From assembly GCA_036867785.1 (NCBI GenBank), contig CP145425.1, positions 186,001-250,000 on the forward strand: a stretch of DNA of 64,000 nt, in the 5' to 3' direction. The DNA is from Plasmodiophora brassicae (Eukaryota; Endomyxa: Phytomyxea; Phytomyxea; Plasmodiophorida). The notes beneath the pieces are model-generated. The model was not told where the DNA came from. It saw only the letters and a program-made list of their open reading frames with translations, and made no database searches. Made by a program: the position numbers and the translations under genes. This document shows positions 20,857-30,289 of this stretch, piece after piece (within the stretch, counting starts at the first letter, position 1; each line of letters opens with the position of its first letter).

Positions 20857-21339
20857 CAACGAGCGCTCCTCACCGTACACTGACTTCACAGTGAGAGCTG
20901 CCTCGCGGTCAATGTTCGGATCGGAACTCTCACAGTGGGCCCATGAACTGCGGAAACTCTCTACTGAAGTGAACGGGCGTTTAATACAGATTTCCTGTCA
21001 AAGTGCGATTTCGCTGCCCTCTGCTTCCAGACGTGTCTGCAACGCCAGGTCACGGGCAGTCGTCCGCTGGGGCTGTGTCTTGTGAGGCACGTCAACGGCA
21101 ACGACGTCCACGTACAGCTCATAACAAAATGAACAGCTCTCGTGTCCCGGGAGACGGCCTTGACGGCGAGGGGCTGTGTCCGCGCAACAGCGCACGCCCC
21201 GACGGTCAGGGCAGAGCGAAACGGTTATCGGAGTTGGCCTCGATTTTCAAAGGCGTTTGCTGTGCAACCAAGAACTCGATCGAGAAATCCAACCAGAGAT
21301 GGATACAGTTGCGTGCACTGACGTTCGAATGCGCTTTTG
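20857..21339. other. Intergenic, nothing recognised
   Basis: Some open frame on both strands but no smooth protein sequence. It likely carries the promoter of the Myb/SANT-like gene and the 3' end of the LEA_2-like gene. Confidence 0.45.
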
Positions 21340-22053
21340 CTACCGGGATAGCCAAGGCAATAGATCCTGCTCGCCGTTAGTGATAACGGCATCTGTTAAG
21401 CCCACCGGACAAGGGACGCTGACGTATTTGTTGGGCAGGTTCACAGGGAAGGTGAATGGGATGATCCCCACTCGGACCTGCAGGTGAATCGCGACACCGA
21501 ACGCCAGCACACCATTGCGACTGATCAGGCATGTCTGGAAAAGGTCTGTATGGGCGTTAGCATCGAGACAATATGGACGAAGCTCAGCACGGTCACCTTG
21601 CAAGGCCCCAATTCCGACTTTCTTAGCATCAAAGACGACTGGGACGACAGTCGATACATGGGTGGCCTGTTTGCCCGCCAGGGTGGCCTTCGGCAGACTT
21701 GGTACATCGCCAATTTGGTAACGCCCACCTTGCTGGGATGCGAATAGCAGGGTTGCCGATCCACTTTCCAATGCAACATCAAAGTTGTTCGGGTTGTAGG
21801 TGACCGTTGTCATGGCCAAAGCTAGGACGACCTGGGAGGTGCTTACGGATTCGACCGCAACGTCGTCCACAGTTGTGCTAGACTGAAAATCGGTGCTGGG
21901 CCAGTTCACAGCGACGTATATGCCTATGCCGACAATAAACAAGACGATGATGATGCACATGGCACAGCAGAAGCATCGTGCCCGTGATCGCGCCATGATG
22001 GCGAAAAAGGTGTGCCGGAGCCATACCCCCACTGGCCTTGTGGAATCATGCAT
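21340..22053 (-). CDS. LEA_2 (WHy)-like single-pass membrane protein
   Basis: 237 residues, intronless. A Cys-flanked transmembrane segment (CIIIVLFIVGIGIYVAV, about residues 33-50) follows a short basic cytoplasmic tail. The rest is a beta-rich domain with LALAMTTVTYNPNNFDVALE and alternating hydrophobic strands, and N-P-N-N as in LEA group 2/NHL proteins, where an Asn-Pro turn starts the WHy domain. Such proteins sit in the plasma membrane or vacuole membrane and are linked to stress and defence. The match is by pattern only. A second possible start is the Met before ARSRARC. Confidence 0.55.
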   Translation of the reverse strand: MHDSTRPVGVWLRHTFFAIMARSRARCFCCAMCIIIVLFIVGIGIYVAVNWPSTDFQSSTTVDDVAVESVSTSQVVLALAMTTVTYNPNNFDVALESGSATLLFASQQGGRYQIGDVPSLPKATLAGKQATHVSTVVPVVFDAKKVGIGALQGDRAELRPYCLDANAHTDLFQTCLISRNGVLAFGVAIHLQVRVGIIPFTFPVNLPNKYVSVPCPVGLTDAVITNGEQDLLPWLSR

Positions 22054-22304
22054 GGTGAGTCAATCGGCTGGGATACGTCGACGTTCTGTATTGTAAATAC
22101 ACTTGGATGTATCAACGCGCAGAGTGGAACGATGGTTGCTGGCCAAATCCTGGAACAGGCGGCGCGGAGCTGTTCCCATACGCCGGGTTCCTGTCGCTTG
22201 AAAAGTTGCCATAGCTGTACAGAGATGCTCAGATGTCGCAGACACGGAGAGCGTCAAGGCCCCTCCTACTCGTATCCTGAGCTTTGGTCGGTGTGCACTC
22301 GGCT

Positions 22305-23194
22305 CTACACAATACACGTTCCGGCATCAGTCGGCAAGTTCCATCTGGGCCCGACAGACATCATTACCGTGAACTGCGGGCACTGTTGGGGTTTGTGCCC
22401 AACGCTGTTGCATCGTGTACAGATTGCTGGGGTGGTCGACCCGCCCCGCATCTCGTCGAGCGGAAGCTCGAACTTCGGGCTGTCAGACTTCGTATCAGTT
22501 CACGACCCACACAGAGCCGATCTGACGTGCTCGTACTGTCCGAATTTGCAGTCGGGTCCCTTGGGACAGAACCCGGCCATGTAGTCCACACACGGTTCGT
22601 TCCGCACGTGCCGGTTTCGACATTTCGGGCCTGGCGCAAGGTTAGCGGCCTGCCAGGTTGCATACGGGACGCGAACGATAACCCAACCGTGCTTGCAGAA
22701 TCCGCGATAGTACCAGAGGCAGTCCTTGACGCGGTCCTCGGGTTTCAGGTGCAGGAACGGGCAATCGGGATTGGAGCATTCGCCGTACGTGGTCCAGAAG
22801 TGACAGATTGGCATGCGGGACATGTCGAACTCATGAAGGAACTCGCACTGCTCGTCCTTCTTGCAGAGCCCTCTAACGAAGCACATGCGTCAGACACGCC
22901 GAATTGCCCATGATCAAAGGAGAATATCATACCGAAGCCAGTGCTTGCATACTACCGATTTCTCCCTTGATCCTCGGGCATGCTTAAATTCGCAATCGGT
23001 TTTATTACACCCGCTGCATCGTCGTCAGATGAGTCGCACCGGCGCATACCGCATACATACCCCTTCAGGAAATACTTGCAGACCGGGCGCGTATCGCCAA
23101 GCTTGGCGGCCAGGCGCCGTTCGACCTCCTTCGACAGCGGCTCCTCGATTAGGAACCGGGTCGACTCGAGCTCGGCGGGGTTGAACAGCAACAT
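22305..23194 (-). CDS. CPSF4: CPSF30/Yth1, zinc-finger subunit of the mRNA cleavage and polyadenylation complex
   Basis: Five exons on the minus strand (23194-23061, 23013-22933, 22872-22688, 22630-22537, 22479-22305) give 222 residues. The four introns are 47-60 nt. Five CCCH fingers follow each other: CKYFLKG-GC...CEFKH, CKHWLRGLC...CEFLH, CHFWTTYGEC...CPFLH, CLWYYRGFC...CRNRH and CVDYMAGFC...CKFGH. After HPKFELPLDEM comes a CCHC zinc knuckle, CTRCNSVGHKPQQC. CPSF30 binds the AAUAAA signal through fingers 2 and 3. The C-terminal knuckle is present in animal CPSF30 but absent from yeast Yth1. Finger-ligand spacing confirms every splice join. Confidence 0.95.
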
Positions 23195-23394
23195 TGGTCG
23201 ACAACCACCCGTTGCTCCTCTGCGCACGCACTTTTTGCGTCCTGCTGCTGCACTGTTCGTTGTTAACGTAAATACCGCCAATGCGAATCCGTCAACTGTG
23301 ACAGCCTAGGGTACAAATGGAGTCCTCTTGCCCGCTGAATTGCGCGTCCGCAACATGTATTCTTCTGCCCGGAAAGACCAGGACCGGCGCGACA

Positions 23395-23540
23395 GAGCGC
23401 GTTGACACCTGCGGGCATCGCGAACGATACACCGCCAATGCTGGGTCGTTGCCATGCGCGAAGTAGTGTCCGGGACACGGACGCGCCGTTGGCGAATACG
23501 GAGCGTTGACATCTGCGGGCATCACGAACAATACACCGCC
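23395..23540. repeat. Short direct repeat, two copies of about 40 bp
   Basis: Copies at about 23395-23436 and 23501-23540 share GCGTTGACA, TCTGCGGGCAT and AATACACCGCC-like blocks with a few changes, spaced about 106 bp. The surrounding 23195-23829 lacks a convincing gene and lies between two divergent genes, so it probably also holds both promoters. Confidence 0.6.
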
Positions 23541-23829
23541 GGGCCAGGCACGTGGCGCCGTACGGAGTGCCCGCGGACATGCCGGCGGATCCGGTCCGTT
23601 ACCGCCTGTCCAGCCAGCGGCCAAAACGGAGCAGCGCCCGCGGCGTCCGCTGCAGCCGCAGAGTGGCTGAGCTGCCGTCGCGCCCGTCGCGCACTTCCCG
23701 GCCCGGACGGCGAAAGAATTTTGCCAAACTGGGTTCGCGCCAGCGCGTAATGCCGTGGGGCGCTTGTCCCAAATCGCCGTGGCGCAGCGCCGCCCAGGGA
23801 AATTCCCACGCGCCACTCGCACTGCGAAT

Positions 23830-25283
23830 ATGATGGCGGAATGCGAACAGGTCGTCGTCTGCGATGCGCCCGCCCTCGCCTGGATCGCCGACGCCGGCCA
23901 CGCCTCCGCCGCCATCAACGATGAGGTCGGCCTGAAGACGGGCAGGGTCGCGCATTCGCCGGTGCGGAATGAGCAGGACGCAGCTGCGGCGGCCGCCGGC
24001 GGCGCGCGCATCGCCAAGCGCGTCGTCGACTGTCGCACCGCGCCCGACGGCAGACCAGCCCACTACCTCATCGAATGTGAGTCCGCCGGCATTCCCTGTC
24101 GTCCATCGTTTCGTGACGCCTGCGCCCAGGGACGGACCCGACCATGCCCAACGAATGGGTCGATGCCGGCCATGAATTCGCGGACCCGGGCCTGGTCATC
24201 GAGTACCATCGCTGTCAGATTCGCAGATCGTCGTCGATTCTGTCGTCGATGATGGCAAGAGCGCCCACGGCCAGGAATCGATCGCCGTCGCCGCTGAACA
24301 GCAACGCGAACCATCACGACCTGGGCGCCGTCGAATGCATTCTCGATTGTCGAGGGACGGCCACCGGGCGCTCCGAGTACCTCGTCAAGTGTACGTCGTT
24401 GCTGTCGTTTCTGTCCGCTGTGGCCGTGCCTGAATGTGCCTCTCCAGGGGCGAACTTGCCAGTGAAGTCCTGCAGCTGGATCGACGAGAACGCGTTCGTA
24501 CCTGGTGCTCCCGCGTTGGTTGCATTCTTCAGCAAGACGAGCGGCGTCATGCCGTACTCGAGGCGGTCCCCACCGCCGCTCCCGTCCAGCGAAGGGCAAG
24601 GCGATCGGACCGTTGCGATGCGACGCCCGGTCGGCAACGACGACCACGATGATTCCAGCCAGGACGAAGACCATTGCTACCTGCAGTACCCGGTGGGATC
24701 CCTGCCGGCGATGAGGTCGACCCCGCCGGGCATGTCTGACTCAAGTCGGCCGATCAAACGCCAGCGACCCGTCGAAGGACCCACGCTATCGTCGCTACAG
24801 ACGCTGCTGCGAGCAGCGACCCAGGACGGACACGGCTGCCCGCCAGTCTACGAGGATGTGGCGGCCCCGACCCGACAACGACGCTCCCGAAGTGGATCGT
24901 CATCAGGGAGCGGGCCCAAGAAGTGCATTCACGGGAAGACGCCGTATTACTGTACGAAGTGTGGCGGCAAGGGCGTCTGCGATCACGGCAGGCAGAAGTG
25001 CAAGTGCAAGGACTGTGGCGGCAGCGCCATCTGCGTCCACGACAACGTCAAGTACCAGTGCAAGGAATGCAAGCGGCGCTGCGAGCACGGGTGCTTCACG
25101 TACAAGTGCAAAGTCTGCTCGAGGTTCTCCATGCCAGCAACAGCGGCGGCGACGACGCCTACGCCTGCTCCTGCCGGGGCCAGCACCGATGAATCGCTGC
25201 CCGTCGTCGCATCACCTAGTCCAGCACCCGTCTCCGAGGTGTCCCAGACGGTTACGTCGCCTCCGCCTACTGCCGACCAATAA
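23830..25283 (+). CDS. Double chromodomain protein with C-terminal Cys/His-rich repeat cluster
   Basis: Exons 23830-24076, 24130-24390 and 24448-25283 give 447 residues. Two chromodomains follow one another: RIAKRVVDCRTAPDGRPAHY-LIEW...NEWVDAGHEF and AVECILDCRGTATGRSEY-LVKW...CSWIDENAF. Each is split by a phase-1 intron inside the same conserved Trp codon, and the Trp only appears after splicing. Chromodomains bind methylated histone tails, so a chromatin-reader role is likely. After a Ser/Pro-rich acidic linker, residues of about 24910-25130 form repeats of C-x-H-G...C-x2-C-G-G (KCIHGKTPYYCTKCGGKG and similar), about four units, probably binding zinc. The tail is Ala/Pro/Thr-rich. Confidence 0.85.
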
Positions 25284-25458
25284 CACGACGGCAACCCTCC
25301 CTCCCCTTGTTTAAAACCCCCATCTGTAAGAAGAATACACACCCCCTTAGCGTCCAGCAGCAGGCGCGCCCGCGTTGAGTCAACCGGGTCCTACCGCCCC
25401 GACCAGGCGCCCGTCGCATCACGTGACTCCATTCATCCACTACCCTCACCGTCTCCCC

Positions 25459-26598
25459 ATGCACGCTGACGATGGATCCAGCACGCCGCGCCTGTCAACG
25501 GCGTCGCTGGCGCGCGACATCAAGTTAATCCAGGAGTCGCCGCGCGACAAGGGCCAGCGCCTGACGAGCGACACCGTCGAGCTCGTCCGGGACCCGCTGT
25601 CGCCGCCCACCGCCCAGGGCACGTACTTTGTCAAGAACCGCAAGACGGGGAAGCAGGTCGGCGTCTTCAAGCCGGCCGCCGAGGAGGCCGCCATGCAGAT
25701 CCGTCGCAAGATGTCCATCCATGCCGTCATCAAACGGGTCAGCACGCGGTGCATCGCACCACCGTCTGCGTCTACTGACGCGCGCGTCTGTTAGGGCATT
25801 GTTGTTGGTGACGCGGCCGCGAAGGAGCGGGCGGCGTTCCTTCTGGATTTCGACGGGTTCGCCGGCGTCCCCAAGACGGATTTCGTGTCGGTCGTCGACC
25901 AGGGCAGTGGGGCGGAGCACTATGGGAGCCTGCAGGAGTTCGCCGAGCACATGTGCACGTCGGAGGACCTGGGCCCGTCCAAGTACGACCTGGAGAACGT
26001 GCACGCCGTCTCGCTGCTCGACCTGCGCCTGTTCAACCTGGACCGCCACGTCGGCAACCTGCTGGTCAGCAGGGGCGACCGCCCGGACACGTACCGGCTG
26101 ATCCCGATCGACCACGGGTTCTCGCTGCCGTCGTTCAGGACGCTGTCCGACGCCATGTTCTGCTGGTCGGACTGGCGCCAAGCCAAGATGCCGCTGTCGG
26201 CGCGCACGCTCGCCTACATCATGAAGCTGAACCCGGTGGAGGACATTGTCGCGCTCAAGCGGATCGGCCTGCGCGACGAGTGTATCATGACGTACGTGCT
26301 GTGCACGCTGTTCGTCCAGCATTGCACGCGGGCGGGCCGCACGCTCTACGAGATGGCCGGGGCCATGCAGCGCGACCTGACGGACGACGAGTCCATGTCC
26401 GTCTTCGAGACGCTCGTCTGCAAGTCGTCGTACGACGCCGAGTTCGACGACTTCAAGTTCGACGACCAGGCCTGCACGTGGACCTGCGATCGCGTCCAGC
26501 GCTTCCTGGACGCGTTCGACAGGAACGCCCGCGCGCTGTCCGGGTCGGCGTCGTTCCGGCCCGAACCGGACGGGTTCCCGGCCAAGTTCACCTCGTAG
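25459..26598 (+). CDS. PI3/4-kinase family protein, type II PI4K gamma-like
   Basis: Two exons, 25459-25737 and 25795-26598, encode 360 residues. Landmarks in order: GTYFVKNRKTGKQVGVFKPA with the ATP-binding Lys, AAAKERAAFLLDFDGFAGVP, NLDRHVGNLLV (catalytic loop, Asp about residue 176) and LIPIDHGFSLPS (metal-binding Asp about residue 199). This order and wording is that of the plant-type PI4K-gamma proteins, several of which act as protein kinases and not lipid kinases. No ubiquitin-like domain is present upstream. The N-terminus is short and Ser/Thr-rich. Likely cytosolic. Confidence 0.9.
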
Positions 26599-26797
26599 AT
26601 GTCCACACATTGTTTTCTAAACACGCAGCTCTGTTAATACGCGGCCGTAGCCGAGCACGGCTTAACCGTGTTCTCTGATTCGTTCTATACGCAAAGTCAG
26701 TCGCTCGGCGTTGAGTCACGGTTCCCGGGCCCCGGAACGTGGGTCGGTCCGCTTCGGACCGCGCAGGGCAATCACCAATCGCTGCTTCCCAACCAAA

Positions 26798-27871
26798 ATG
26801 GCGTTACGACACGTGGCGCTTGCCGCTGCGATCGTCGCCGCCCTTGCCGTTCACGCTCAAACCGATCCGACCAGCACGCCTGCTCCTGCGTCAAACGCCC
26901 CATCGCCGTCGTCGTCTGACACGCAGACTTCAGCGACCGCCGCCGATCAGGCGACGCCCGGAGACACGACGACGACGACGACGGTCACCGATCAGGAAGC
27001 GCAACCGTCAACGTTTACGACGGTGACCGATGACGGTGGAGCGGCGCCGTCAACAACAACGACAACGACGACGACCGAAGAGATGGACGAACCGCAGGTG
27101 ACGTCCACGACAACAGTCGAAGAAGACGTTCCAGTGTCGGATGGGGCAGCCCCCACAACCAGAACGGTGCCCGCGACGACAACCAGAACGATTCCTGCGA
27201 CCACGACAACAACCGTACCTGCACCCGCACCGGCTGCCCAGCAGGTTCCCATGCCTGTTCCCGTTCCAGTTCCAGTTCCGGCACCACCTGTCCAAACCGT
27301 GCCAGTACCGGCGCCGGTTCCTGTTCCAGTACCGGCACCGGCTCCTCTTCCAGTACCTGCACCAGTCCCCGCCGCATCGTCGGCGATGTTGCCGTCGGCA
27401 ACGGAAGCCGTCAGGCCTGTCAACGTCGAACGTATCGTTGACCACGGCATCCACGATCATGTGTTCGACGACCACGTGTTCGACGACGACGAAGCGTTCG
27501 TTGTCGACGAGGACATCGATGACGGCGACCATCTGCACGACGCCGAGCACTTCCATCATCGCATCCACCACGGGAACCTGCATCCGTTGCTGGGCCACGA
27601 CCACCTCCTGCACCACCACCACCACCACCACCACCCGCTGCACAACCTGCTCGAGGACAACGTCCACGAGCTCCTCGACATCGCCCCGCACGACCACCAC
27701 GACTACGTCGACGGCGACGACGACGACGACGACGACGGGTTCCACAGCCACCTGCACGGCATGCCCTTCGACCACGACGATGATGACGACGACCACCACC
27801 ACCACCACGCCCACATTCGCCATGCAGAGTTCACCGGCTTCTCGCCGTTCCCTCTGATGCACCACCACTAA
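26798..27871 (+). CDS. Secreted Thr/Pro-rich protein with His/Asp-rich C-terminus
   Basis: 357 residues, intronless. A signal peptide (MALRHVALAAAIVAALAVHA) is followed by a Thr/Ser-rich, mucin-like region, then P-V and P-A-P repeats (VPVPVPVP-like), then a C-terminal third made almost only of His, Asp and Glu. That third includes an eight-His run and Asp runs. The first part would be O-glycosylated and the last would bind Zn, Ni or Cu ions (inference). A similar but unrelated secreted His/Asp-rich protein is encoded at 57470-58134. Repetitive codons (GACGAC, CACCAC) give long false frames on the other strand. Confidence 0.85.
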   Translation: MALRHVALAAAIVAALAVHAQTDPTSTPAPASNAPSPSSSDTQTSATAADQATPGDTTTTTTVTDQEAQPSTFTTVTDDGGAAPSTTTTTTTTEEMDEPQVTSTTTVEEDVPVSDGAAPTTRTVPATTTRTIPATTTTTVPAPAPAAQQVPMPVPVPVPVPAPPVQTVPVPAPVPVPVPAPAPLPVPAPVPAASSAMLPSATEAVRPVNVERIVDHGIHDHVFDDHVFDDDEAFVVDEDIDDGDHLHDAEHFHHRIHHGNLHPLLGHDHLLHHHHHHHHPLHNLLEDNVHELLDIAPHDHHDYVDGDDDDDDDGFHSHLHGMPFDHDDDDDDHHHHHAHIRHAEFTGFSPFPLMHHH

Positions 27872-28440
27872 AGCTGTAGTCGGCCCCGATATTGCGCTCC
27901 GGGTGTTCAAACAGGAACGGTCCGGAGCGGAACCGGAGTTGCGCGCGCGCTCCCGACTGCTGCGGACACGCCACGTGTGTGCGGCCGCGCGGCAGCAGCG
28001 TCCCCGTCGGAGCGCGTCGCCATTCCGCATGTTGCGCAATAGCGTGCCGAGGCGGCAGGCCAACCCCGCAGAAACCATGGCGGCGTGCGGCGGACTTTGC
28101 TGCAGGCCACCTCATCAGGCCGACGGCCCGCCTGGTGTCAGTCACCTGGACCTCGGCGCCGTCCGGCGTGGCGGATCGCTCGTCGACGAAGAGAACAACA
28201 GTCTATTCTGGAACGCTGCGATGGGCACCACAGCCGACCCGGAAACGCGGGCCTGGGACGAGGAGCAGGCCGTCCCAGGGAGCCAGTGGCATGTAACATA
28301 TCGTGCCGACGGGCGCGCCCGCACCGGATACCCCCGGGCGTCTGGAACTTCTCCAGAAACACAAAGGGGGTGGTCCCGCGCGCTGCACGCACGACGCCAG
28401 TGTCGGTTGATCACCGGGAACGCAGGCGTTCCCGTGCTAG
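27872..28440. other. Intergenic; possible small gene starting at 28077
   Basis: An ATG in good context at 28077 opens a frame beginning MAACGGLCCRPPHQ and continuing past 28300 with protein-like stretches (SLVDEENNSLFWNAAM). It then runs into the kinase gene in another frame. No splice set or family supports it, so I do not call it a gene. Confidence 0.3.
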
Positions 28441-29666
28441 ATGACAACGACGGCGACGTCGCCGGAGACGAGACGATGCGAACGCGACCAGCTGGTGGCC
28501 GGGCTGACGTCCCAGTACCACATCGGGAGGTGCCTGGGCGAACCCGGCGCCTTCGGGTCCGTCTTCTCCGTCCAGGACCGAATCACCGGCGAGAAGTTCG
28601 CCGCCAAGATCCTCAAGATCCCAGCGGTCGACTCCCCGCACTACGATGTCCTCATGAACTTGTACAGGAAGGAGGTCGACATCCTAGGTGACGCCTCGTT
28701 CGTGCGCTCACACGACGCGCCCGAGCGTGCTAACGGCGCGCCACAGGTAGCCTGAACCACACATCGATTGTTAGGCTGGAGCGCGTCATCCGTTCGGCGT
28801 CGCACATCTACCTGGTCATGGAGCGATGCATGGGCGGCGACCTGTTCGACTACATTGGGGAACGGGGCGGTCGCCTCCCTGAACGCGAAGCCGCGATCAT
28901 CTTCCGGCAGGTCAGGGGCGGGCGCCGCCGTCACAGCCACCCTATATCGCGCCCGTGATGACGCCGCGTCCAGGTGCTCGACCCGGTCGTGTACCTGCAC
29001 GAAGTCGCCGGCGTCGCCCACTGCGACATCAAGCTGTCCAACATCATGTTCACGAAGCCGAAATCGTGCCACGACATCAAGCTCATCGACTTCGGGCTGT
29101 CGTCCCGGTGCCAGGCCGGCGCCGTCCTGACGGGACGCACCGGGACGACGGCGTTCATGGCCCCCGAGCAAATCAAACAGGTCGACCGCGTGCCGATCGG
29201 GATTGTATGCACCCTTCTTCCATCCTGATCACGCCTGCACCCGCACAGCGATACGGCATGCAGGTGGACCTGTGGAGCCTGGGCGTCGTCCTCTACATCA
29301 TGCTCTTCGGCTACAGCCCTTGGTCGGTGCAGGTCCACCGCGCGACGCGACCTGTTCTGATTATATCGCCCAGGGACCCGTATTGCACGTCGGACAACCG
29401 CACGATCGAGTCGGTCGTGCTACGAGGGTTCCGAAACGACACGATGCCTGGCCACGGTAGGCACGCGCACGCCACGTGCGAGCGAACGTTCGCGCTGATT
29501 GTTCGGTTCGCGCGCGCCTTCAGGGCCCTGGTTCCCCAAGTCGATCCCGGCGTCCGACCTGGCCAAGGACCTCATCCACAAGCTGATGCGGTACAACCCG
29601 GACCATCGGATCTCGGCGAGCGACGCGATGGACCACCCGTGGATCGCCCTGCACGTCCCGTCGTAG
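28441..29666 (+). CDS. Serine/threonine protein kinase, CAMK-like, non-RD
   Basis: Six exons (28441-28687, 28747-28910, 28974-29180, 29249-29322, 29374-29456, 29524-29666) give 305 residues, essentially a bare kinase domain. Visible: glycine loop GEPGAFGSVFSV, Lys56 in FAAKILKI, HCDIKLSN with catalytic Asp155, DFG at 176-178, GTTAFMAPEQI, and VDLWSLGVVLYIMLFGYSPW. The domain ends DHRISASDAMDHPWI. The subdomain order and end resemble CaM-kinase/CDPK types but no EF-hands follow. The catalytic-loop Arg of HRD is replaced by Cys, making it a non-RD kinase, often not controlled by activation-loop phosphorylation. Introns are 51-68 nt. Confidence 0.93.
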
Positions 29667-29764
29667 AGACAGACGTCTAGCGCGCGCGATGCGTTAACAT
29701 GGTGTATGATATTCGCGTTTTATATGAGGGTGGGGCGGGGTGGGCCGGCCTGCTCGGTGACTAT

Positions 29765-30067
29765 TCAGAGCAGGTCGGCAGCGTTCTGCAGGAACGCGAT
29801 GAAAGCGTCCATGGGGACGACGGGCGGCGCGTCCTGGGCGACGCGCCCGATGCGCACCTGGATGAAGTCGTCGTCGGCGCTGTAGACGGTGCCCTCGTCC
29901 AGCAGCATGACGTCGTTGTGGTCGGCCTGGAACGGGACGGCGCCGCCGGCCCTGTACGCGTCCAGCGGGAGGAACCCGGCGGAGACGGCGACCTGGTCTT
30001 CAGGAACAAACCCTTGGTCGATGCCGGACAGGTCGAACGAGAAGCAGGACGGCAGCGTGCTCTCCAT
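29765..30067 (-). CDS. Small acidic hypothetical protein (C-terminal exon at least)
   Basis: From the ATG at 30067 the frame gives 100 residues ending at 29765, with strands and a terminal helix (VPMDAFIAFLQNAADLL) and no known motif. Upstream the same frame stays open to about 30225 without an ATG. A GTGAGT donor there followed by an AG near 30098 could instead mark an intron after a tiny first exon, so the N-terminus is unsettled. It lies tail-to-tail with the kinase gene and head-to-tail behind the DUF4485 gene. Confidence 0.45.
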   Translation of the reverse strand: MESTLPSCFSFDLSGIDQGFVPEDQVAVSAGFLPLDAYRAGGAVPFQADHNDVMLLDEGTVYSADDDFIQVRIGRVAQDAPPVVPMDAFIAFLQNAADLL

Positions 30068-30289
30068 CGCCGGGGTGGACGCTCCTGCGCTGGCTGTATG
30101 ACGAACAGACGAGGGTGCGCGTTTTAGCTTCGTGGGAAACGGTCGTCCAATAGTGAAGTGGCGATGTACAGCGCGAGATCCTTCGACGATGTTGGGCGGT
30201 GGAGCGATGACTCACGCCCACCGGGGGGCGGCGTGACACATCGCCATGACGTTCGACGACGGCGATGAGTCAAGCGGCGGCGCCCACCT

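Noticed and set aside
25525-26610. 361-codon minus-strand frame
   Set aside because: Antisense of the PI4-kinase-like gene, with high Arg/Gly/Val composition produced by complementary GC-rich codons.
27050-28078. 342-codon minus-strand frame rich in Val and Arg
   Set aside because: Produced by the complementary reading of Thr, Pro, His and Asp codon runs of the secreted protein.
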